From: Caldifarciminota bacterium UBA3073
Lineage (GTDB): Bacteria > Hydrothermota > UBA3073
NCBI GenBank assembly: GCA_002366725.1
Contig: DFBT01000031.1
Span: 1-9,483, forward strand
Reading direction: 5' to 3'
DNA: 9,483 nucleotides
Part shown: positions 1 through 5,560 of the stretch, piece by piece
Position numbering within the stretch: position 1 is the stretch's first letter
Layout: every line of letters starts with the position of its first letter
Program-made: the position numbers and the translations under genes
The notes under the pieces: model-generated
What the model was told of the DNA's origin: nothing
Seen by the model: the letters and a program-made list of their open reading frames with translations, nothing else
Database searches by the model: none

Positions 1-2013
1 GGTGGATATGTTCTTTCGGTATCAGATGGTTCTATACTTGGATTGGACCCGTCGGGCCCTAACTCCTGGATAAGGGTGGGAAAATATGCCTTTGTACATG
101 TGATACCCAACCCCGACCTTGGAGTGGGAGACTGGGTGGAGATCGGTGACACCGTTGGTACCACAAACTGGCTTAACCATATTCATTTTAAGGATGGGGG
201 AGGGGCATCGGGTTACCCGGTCATCAATGCCTTGAGAGAGGGGGGCATTTCACCATTTGTCGACACCTACAAGCCCACCGTTGCATCGGTGAGATTTTAT
301 GTCAATGGAACGAACATACAGTTTGTTAATGCCGTATCCGGTGCGGTGGATATCGTTGCCCGTGCCTTTGATGGCATCCAGGATTACGGTGGATACAACA
401 ACGGTCTTTACAAAATGGCTTATCGGGTCTTTGAGTCTGACACTGTCACACCAATCATAGACCTTTTCTCGAGTTACCAGTTTGACGACCTCCCGAGTGA
501 CGCCTATATCAATAATGTCTTTGCCCCGGGTTCTAACACCTCGACCTACTATTATTATGTCACAAACCATATAGAGAGTGATTATTTTTGGGATACGAGA
601 TATATAGCCACAGGTGATTATATAGTTGCCGTTTATGCAACTGATATTCAAGGAAATACAGATACCTCTTATGTTCCAGTTACAGTGGTGGAATCCGATA
701 CCACAGCGCCCGTTCCACCGAGATTGAGAGCCGTGCGTGGCAATTCAGGTAGCACCCTTACTGTAGATTGGTATCCAAATATTGAGGAGGACCTGAGGGG
801 TTACAGACTATATCACTCATTTGATGGGATTACCTGGGGTTGCAATTATAATGAGGATGATTTAACTGCCGTCACGACGAGTTTGACCGTGAATTTCTCC
901 AATGATATGGCGATCTTCTTTAGATTAACTGCGATAGATTCCGCTGCCATACCCAACGAGAGTGGCTTCTCCGATATCTACGGTACACAGTTGACATCAG
1001 CTGGGCCAAAGGTTCTGATTGTTGATGGATTTGACAGAAGAACGGGGGGGTGGAACAATCCTTCTCATCCATTTGCTATGAGTTATGGTTTGGCTGTAGA
1101 TGCCTGTGGCTATGCCTTTGGCACCTATGCGGATGAAGCCATATTTGATGACTCTTTGCAGCTGGCGAATTACGATGCGGTGTTTTATCTCTTTGGTGAT
1201 GAATCGGTAGAGAATACGACCTTTAGCCATTCAGAGCAGGTGCTCGTCTCCCAATACTTGGAAGGTGGAGGAAATCTATTTGTGTCGGGTTCAAAAATTG
1301 GATATGACCTGGACTGTTCGGGGGATTCACTCGATCGAAATTTTTATTATGAGTATCTAAAGGCAGCTCACTCGGGAGAGAATAGCGATACCAACTCTGT
1401 AGATGGTATTCCCGAGACCATCTTTGAAGGGGTATCTTATCCTCTTGATGATGGTACACAGGGTAGTTATGATGTTGGGCAGCCCGATTTTATCGATACG
1501 ACCGGTGGTAGTATTTTAAACCTGTATTATCACGGAACTGGTCGGGGTGCGGGTCTTCAATATGAGGGAATATTCGGGGATGGAACCGAGACGGGTAAAT
1601 TGGTTTATCTCGCCTTTCCATTTGAGACCGTTTATCCCGAGACCAGCAGGGTTAATATAATGGAAAGGGTGCTGGGATTTTTTGATATCGGTATTGGAAT
1701 TGAGGAATCCCTCTATTCTAACAAACTCCGGTTATTCCAGAACTATCCAAATCCATTCAGAGAAACTACCGTGATTCGTTATTCGTTAAGCGTAAATAGT
1801 AAAAACCACTTACGCCTTACGCCTTACGCCTTACGAATCTACGACCTTACGGGCCGCCTTATCAAACAATTCCCAATTAACGATTTACGATTTACGAGTG
1901 TTGTCTGGGATGGAACAGATGAACAAGGGGTAAGATTACCGGCGGGTATATATTTTTGCAGGCTAACTGCGGGGAAATCAGCAGAGGTTAAAAGGATAAT
2001 ATTCTTACGATAG
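1..2013 (+). CDS. Secreted multidomain protein with M23 peptidase-like remnant and T9SS type A sorting domain (5' end missing)
   Basis: The reading frame is open from base 1, so this is the C-terminal 670 residues of a longer protein; the TTG at 43 is not a credible start. Residues counted from base 1: 1-85 resemble the second half of an M23/LytM metallopeptidase, with a YAFVH strand (H33), a GVGDWVEIGDTVG turn and an HIH motif (H60, H62) in the place of the HxH zinc/catalytic motif. The HxxxD half would lie upstream. Residues about 90-230 are a beta-rich region; 234-332 look like fibronectin type III (PVPPRLRAV, GYRLYHS). Residues 335-563 start KVLIVDGFDRR and resemble the class I glutamine amidotransferase/ThuA-like fold seen in proteins annotated as xanthan lyase or golvesin-like; no clear nucleophile is visible. 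Residues 576-670 form a T9SS type A-like sorting domain (NYPNPF, LRIYDLTGRLI, WDGTDEQG, LPAGIYFCRL, ending KRIIFLR), which implies export to the cell surface. The sorting domain is expanded by short DNA repeats. The sorting call is firm, the M23 call good, the amidotransferase-fold call tentative. Confidence 0.85.
   Translation, partial: GGYVLSVSDGSILGLDPSGPNSWIRVGKYAFVHVIPNPDLGVGDWVEIGDTVGTTNWLNHIHFKDGGGASGYPVINALREGGISPFVDTYKPTVASVRFYVNGTNIQFVNAVSGAVDIVARAFDGIQDYGGYNNGLYKMAYRVFESDTVTPIIDLFSSYQFDDLPSDAYINNVFAPGSNTSTYYYYVTNHIESDYFWDTRYIATGDYIVAVYATDIQGNTDTSYVPVTVVESDTTAPVPPRLRAVRGNSGSTLTVDWYPNIEEDLRGYRLYHSFDGITWGCNYNEDDLTAVTTSLTVNFSNDMAIFFRLTAIDSAAIPNESGFSDIYGTQLTSAGPKVLIVDGFDRRTGGWNNPSHPFAMSYGLAVDACGYAFGTYADEAIFDDSLQLANYDAVFYLFGDESVENTTFSHSEQVLVSQYLEGGGNLFVSGSKIGYDLDCSGDSLDRNFYYEYLKAAHSGENSDTNSVDGIPETIFEGVSYPLDDGTQGSYDVGQPDFIDTTGGSILNLYYHGTGRGAGLQYEGIFGDGTETGKLVYLAFPFETVYPETSRVNIMERVLGFFDIGIGIEESLYSNKLRLFQNYPNPFRETTVIRYSLSVNSKNHLRLTPYALRIYDLTGRLIKQFPINDLRFTSVVWDGTDEQGVRLPAGIYFCRLTAGKSAEVKRIIFLR
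1774..1838. repeat. 7-bp-period imperfect inverted repeat inside the sorting domain of gene 1
   Basis: Right arm: four tandem 7-bp units at 1810-1837 (TTACGCC three times, then TTACGAA). Left arm: 1774-1795, with units ATTCGTT, ATTCGTT, AAGCGTA. The left arm matches the reverse complement of the right arm at 17 of 22 positions, so the region can fold into a hairpin with a loop near 1796-1816. The 7-bp unit is read in all three phases and gives LRLTPYALR. The reading frame stays open, and about 16 residues lie between YSL and IYD where sorting domains normally have about 9. This looks like a frame-tolerant repeat insertion. Confidence 0.7.
1878..1898. repeat. Second 7-bp tandem repeat (three units) in gene 1
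   Basis: Three consecutive units, TAACGAT, TTACGAT and TTACGAG, sit 40 bp after the first repeat tract and encode the NDLRFTS stretch of the sorting domain. The unit shares the TTACG core with the tract at 1810-1837, so both probably belong to one repeat family or one expanded element. The copy falls between two predicted beta strands of the sorting domain, where length changes are tolerated. Confidence 0.6.
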
Positions 2014-2052
2014 ATAATGTGGAGAATTTACTCGTTTTTACTCACTACCCTC

Positions 2053-2168
2053 TAAAATCCTTCTTAACTCTGTGGGTTTTAATAAAAAATTAGTACATAG
2101 TAATGTTTTATATCTTAAAAAGCCAAAATAGGATTGGGTTTGAGACAAATGGATGTTATGTCTCTCAA
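2053..2168 (+). terminator. Weak hairpins downstream of gene 1, possible terminator
   Basis: Two modest hairpins lie between the gene 1 stop and the next promoter. The first pairs 2053-2060 with 2074-2081 (8 bp including one G-U) and is followed by an A-rich rather than T-rich run. The second pairs GAGACA (2142-2147) with TGTCTC (2159-2164), with two more pairs across a 2-nt bulge (2140-2141 with 2167-2168), and is followed by a T-rich stretch (TTTATTTTCC). The second is the better candidate for a Rho-independent terminator, but its stem is short. Confidence 0.3.
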
Positions 2169-2180
2169 TTTATTTTCCAC

Positions 2181-2209
2181 TTGACAAAATGGAATTTTTA
2201 TTATATAAT
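2181..2209 (+). promoter_or_regulatory. Consensus sigma-70 promoter for the TonB-receptor operon
   Basis: An exact TTGACA (-35) at 2181-2186 is separated by 17 bp from an exact TATAAT (-10) at 2204-2209. Both hexamers and the spacer match the housekeeping sigma consensus. Transcription would start near 2216, giving a leader of about 59 nt before the ATG at 2275. Because it sits in an intergenic gap directly upstream of a gene, chance occurrence is unlikely, although Bacteroidetes proper use a different -10/-7 consensus. A perfect match suggests strong, little-regulated transcription, or control after initiation. Confidence 0.75.
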
Positions 2210-2246
2210 TATATAAAGAAACCATTACAAATTTTGAATTTTTAAA

Positions 2247-2274
2247 AGCTCTTTTTGTTAAAAAAGGAGAAGCT
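2247..2274 (+). promoter_or_regulatory. Ribosome binding site of the TonB receptor within a possible hairpin
   Basis: AAGGAGA at 2264-2270 is a strong Shine-Dalgarno sequence 4 nt before the ATG at 2275 and fixes that start. The same stretch can fold: AGCT (2247-2250) with AGCT (2271-2274), continuing as CTTTTT (2251-2256) with AAAAAG (2261-2266), with a GTTA loop and GAGA (2267-2270) bulged out. That gives 10 pairs, mostly A-U, covering part of the ribosome binding site. The Shine-Dalgarno is certain; a regulatory role for the fold is inference. Confidence 0.6.
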
Positions 2275-5200
2275 ATGAAAAGGGTTTCTTTTCTTATGAT
2301 TGCTCTTATCTTTCCAGTAATCGCATTTGCTGGTGTTACAGGTAAAATTGCAGGTATCGTAACCAATGCTGAAACGGGTGAGACACTCCCAGGGGCTAAT
2401 GTAATTATCGAGGGAACAACGATGGGGGCTGCTACGAATCTTGAAGGCTACTATGTGATTCTGAATGTTTCTCCTGGAACCTATAGACTCAGGGCTTCAA
2501 TGATGGGGTATGCGACCTCTACAGTTACTGAGGTTCGAGTTATGATTGACCTGACCACTGTCATTGACTTCAAAATGAAGCCGACAGTATTGTCTGGGGA
2601 AGAAGTAGTGGTAACAGCCGAGCGTCCGATTATTCAAAAAGATGTGGCAGGGACTCAGAGGAGTGTAACTTCTAACCAAATCGAGGCGCTTCCTGCTGCA
2701 AGTATTTCCGAAGTTGTGGGGCTTCAAGTTGGTATTACTTCGGGCCTATCAATTCGTGGTAGTGGGTCAGATCAGGTGATTTTTATGGTCGATGGAATTG
2801 TTCTGAGAGATAAGAGAACAAATCAGCCCATTTCTCAGGTTCCCCTGAGTGCTGTTGAGGAAATTTCAGTTCAGGCAGGCGGCTTTGGCCCAGAATATCA
2901 TAATGTTCGGTCTGGTGTTGTGAATGTGGTTACAAAAGAGGGAAACCCAAATCGTTACGGTGGAACAATTACATTCAAAATGAGACCACCTGACGCAAAG
3001 CACTTCGGGCTCTCTCCTTATGACCCCAATTCCTTTTGGCTCCGCCCTTTTCTGGATCCTGATGTATGTTGGACAGGAACCAAAAGTGGAACATGGGATA
3101 AATATACTCAAAGACAATATCCAGAGTTCGAGGGATGGCTTGCCTTCTCTGAACGTACATTGAGCGATAATGACCCTACCAACGACCTCACACCGGAGGC
3201 CGCTCAAAGAGTCTTTATGTGGCAATATAGGAAACAGGGAGAAATCAAAAAACCGGACTACAATGTTGATTTTGGATTTGGTGGTCCGGTTCCTTTTTTT
3301 GGAAAATCCCTTGGAAATCTTCGGTTTTATACCTCTTTTAGATACGAACAGGATATGTATCTGGTGGAACTTTCTCGAGATGCTTTAACAGATTATACCT
3401 GGATGAATAGATTCACTTCCGATATTACCCCGTCTTTGAAACTATCCGTTTTAGGACTCTATGGAGAAACTCACGCAACGGCGTTATCCAGAGTAGGCCG
3501 TACTTCTTACATGTCCAGTGCATGGGATATTGCCGATGCAACTGACAGAATTGGATTTACGCTCCCATGGAGATTATATACCAATGATTACTGGTGTCCT
3601 ACATCTCGCTTTTATCATACAATATCTGCAAGGCTCACTCATATGCTTAATCCCAATACTTTTTATGAGGTACAACTGAAAGAAGACAGTAAGCGATATG
3701 ATACTGGACCAGGTCTTTACAGGGATACCACAAAAAGGTACGAAATATTTGAGGGATACTTTCTTGATGAAGCACCGTTTGGGTTCCAAGAAGAATATTC
3801 TACCTCAATCGAGGGTAATTTAGCGATGGGAGGACCAATAAGCACTTCACGAGATTCCAGTAAGTATACTACCGTAACAGCCAAATTTGATTTTGTTAGC
3901 CAGATCAATCCCAGCAACCAAATCAAAACTGGGTTAGAATTTGTGTATGATGACTACGATATGTGGTTCGGGTCATGGAATGCATATCTACCTGAAGGAA
4001 ACCACTGGTCAATATTTGAAAGAAATCCCTTTAGATTAACCACCTATTTACAGGATAAACTTGAATTTGAAGGGTTCATCTCCATCCTTGGGTTGATTGC
4101 AGAATACGCCGATCCAAATGGGGATTGGTATGATGTAGGTTACTTTGACAAGAGTCTCTATTCACAGGATTACAAACCTGAAGATGAACCAAATATTAAC
4201 AAGAAAAAGGCAGAAGCACACCTTACATTCAGTCCACGTCTGGCTGTATCTCACCCGATTACTGAAAACTCGAAGCTCTATTTTAACTATGGGCATTATC
4301 GAGAAATGCCTACATCTGAAGCCCTTTATCGAGTTCACAGAGAATATAACTATAAGGCTGACTATGTTGGTGACCCTACTATCCCACTTGCTAAGACGGT
4401 TTCTTATGAGCTGGGATATGACCATGCTCTCTTTGATGAGTACTTACTACGCTTATCGGCTTATTACAAGGATGTTTCCAACCAGCAAGATTGGACTCGA
4501 TATATGAGTGCCGATGGTAAGGTAAATTATTATAGATTAACCAACAAAAGCTATGAAGATATTCGTGGCTTTGAAATCGATTTCACGAAAATGATTGGCA
4601 GATGGGTCACTGGAAATGCCAATTACGAATATAGGGTAGGGACATCTGGGTATTTTGGCGTGAAACAATATTATGAAAACCCGGCGGAGCAGCGTGAATA
4701 TGAGAGGAAAAATCCAGCACAGTATAAGCCAAGACCGAGACCCAGGTTCAAATCGCAAGTAGATTTTCATACACCTATTGATTTTGGAACAGAATTTGTC
4801 GGGCAGCGACCTTTCGGCAACTGGCATTTTAATTTTATTAGCTCGTGGACGGCTGGAAGTTGGTTTACCTGGAACCCGAACAATGTGCCCGGGATTGGAT
4901 ATAATGTTCAGCGGAAAGACTTTTATAATGTGGACCTGAAAGTTTCAAAGACATTTCCCTTAGGAAATTTTGATGTAAGATTTTTCGCTGATGTCTTTAA
5001 TCTATTCAATACAAAACACTTTTCCTGGGTATCTTTTTATGATGGTTATGATTATGATTACTATATGAAATCTTTGCATCTACCCGCCAGTATTGCAGAA
5101 GAATTGGGATATGGGAATATTCCTGGGGATGATCGACCGGGGAACTGTCGCGATGAAGGGGTTGAATATCAGCCTATGGAGTGGGTTCCCGATGTTTCCA

Positions 5201-5415
5201 TACTAACTGAGCCTAATCCAGAGGCTATCTATTATGATGCAAACACAGAAAGGTATATGCAATGGGTCGAAGATGAATGGGTTGAAGTAGACAAAGATAG
5301 AACACAGGAAGTCCTTGATACAAAGGCATACATTGATATGCCGAACCAGACTTACTTCACTTTTTTAAATCCAAGAAGCATCTTTTTCGGATTAACCATC
5401 AATTATCATTTTTAA
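2275..5415 (+). CDS. TonB-dependent outer-membrane receptor with carboxypeptidase-regulatory-like N-terminal domain
   Basis: A complete 1046-residue protein. Residues 1-19 are a Sec signal peptide (KR, hydrophobic core, cleavage after AFA). Residues 20-103 form a carboxypeptidase-regulatory-like beta-sandwich (GKIAGIVTNAETGETLPGANV, TNLEGYYVI, PGTYRLRA), as in Bacteroidetes-type receptors. EEVVVTAERP at 109-118 is a TonB-box-like segment at the start of the plug; the plug runs to about 222 (SIRGSGSDQVIFMVDGI, FGPEYHNVRSGVVNVVTKEG). The rest is an aromatic-rich barrel ending in a C-terminal Phe (TINYHF), the usual outer-membrane assembly signal. Such receptors use TonB-ExbBD energy to import siderophores, cofactors, glycans or peptides; nothing here identifies the ligand, and no TonB, ExbB, ExbD or SusD gene is in the window. 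It is the first gene behind the promoter at 2181-2209. A palindromic repeat element separates it from the next gene. The family call is firm. Confidence 0.95.
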   Translation: MKRVSFLMIALIFPVIAFAGVTGKIAGIVTNAETGETLPGANVIIEGTTMGAATNLEGYYVILNVSPGTYRLRASMMGYATSTVTEVRVMIDLTTVIDFKMKPTVLSGEEVVVTAERPIIQKDVAGTQRSVTSNQIEALPAASISEVVGLQVGITSGLSIRGSGSDQVIFMVDGIVLRDKRTNQPISQVPLSAVEEISVQAGGFGPEYHNVRSGVVNVVTKEGNPNRYGGTITFKMRPPDAKHFGLSPYDPNSFWLRPFLDPDVCWTGTKSGTWDKYTQRQYPEFEGWLAFSERTLSDNDPTNDLTPEAAQRVFMWQYRKQGEIKKPDYNVDFGFGGPVPFFGKSLGNLRFYTSFRYEQDMYLVELSRDALTDYTWMNRFTSDITPSLKLSVLGLYGETHATALSRVGRTSYMSSAWDIADATDRIGFTLPWRLYTNDYWCPTSRFYHTISARLTHMLNPNTFYEVQLKEDSKRYDTGPGLYRDTTKRYEIFEGYFLDEAPFGFQEEYSTSIEGNLAMGGPISTSRDSSKYTTVTAKFDFVSQINPSNQIKTGLEFVYDDYDMWFGSWNAYLPEGNHWSIFERNPFRLTTYLQDKLEFEGFISILGLIAEYADPNGDWYDVGYFDKSLYSQDYKPEDEPNINKKKAEAHLTFSPRLAVSHPITENSKLYFNYGHYREMPTSEALYRVHREYNYKADYVGDPTIPLAKTVSYELGYDHALFDEYLLRLSAYYKDVSNQQDWTRYMSADGKVNYYRLTNKSYEDIRGFEIDFTKMIGRWVTGNANYEYRVGTSGYFGVKQYYENPAEQREYERKNPAQYKPRPRPRFKSQVDFHTPIDFGTEFVGQRPFGNWHFNFISSWTAGSWFTWNPNNVPGIGYNVQRKDFYNVDLKVSKTFPLGNFDVRFFADVFNLFNTKHFSWVSFYDGYDYDYYMKSLHLPASIAEELGYGNIPGDDRPGNCRDEGVEYQPMEWVPDVSILTEPNPEAIYYDANTERYMQWVEDEWVEVDKDRTQEVLDTKAYIDMPNQTYFTFLNPRSIFFGLTINYHF

Positions 5416-5417
5416 TT

Positions 5418-5544
5418 AACACGAATTACACGAATATACTAATAACACAAATGGGATCAAAGTTTTGTAATACCTTATAAATTAAGGGGATATATAGATC
5501 GATTAAATTATTCGTGTAATCTGTCGACTCGTAGGATTCGTGTT
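5418..5544. repeat. Palindromic ACGAAT-type intergenic repeat element
   Basis: The left arm is AACACGAATTACACGAATA (5418-5436), itself two 9-bp units. The right arm is TATTCGTGTA (5509-5518) and ATTCGTGTT (5536-5544), the exact reverse complement of the left arm split by 17 nt (5519-5535) that contain a GTCGAC site. Inside lies a small hairpin, CCTTA/TAAGG (5473-5477 and 5483-5487). The element begins 3 bp after the receptor stop codon and ends 5 bp before the next Shine-Dalgarno, so it fills the gap. It has no coding capacity and looks like a REP- or MITE-type dispersed palindrome. In RNA it would form a long stem that could protect the receptor message or reduce read-through. Confidence 0.7.
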
Positions 5545-5549
5545 TTTAA

Positions 5550-5556
5550 AAGGAGA
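5550..5556 (+). promoter_or_regulatory. Ribosome binding site deciding the start of the secreted FnIII protein
   Basis: AAGGAGA lies 4 nt before the ATG at 5561 and is the same motif used by the upstream receptor gene. It selects 5561 over the in-frame GTG at 5540, which would add seven residues ahead of a proper signal peptide and has no ribosome binding site. It starts 5 nt after the right arm of the palindromic element. Confidence 0.85.
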
Positions 5557-5560
5557 TATT

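Noticed and set aside
1810..1898. Possible CRISPR-like array from the regular repeats
   Set aside because: The units are 7 bp and directly tandem, with no spacers, and they lie inside a continuous coding frame.
5465..5495. Internal promoter before the secreted FnIII gene (TTGTAA and TATATA)
   Set aside because: The spacing is 20 bp and both boxes are poor; in AT-rich DNA such pairs are expected by chance.
5540..5560. GTG start at 5540 for the secreted protein
   Set aside because: It lies inside the palindromic arm, has no Shine-Dalgarno, and would place seven extra residues before a clean signal peptide; the ATG at 5561 has a strong site.
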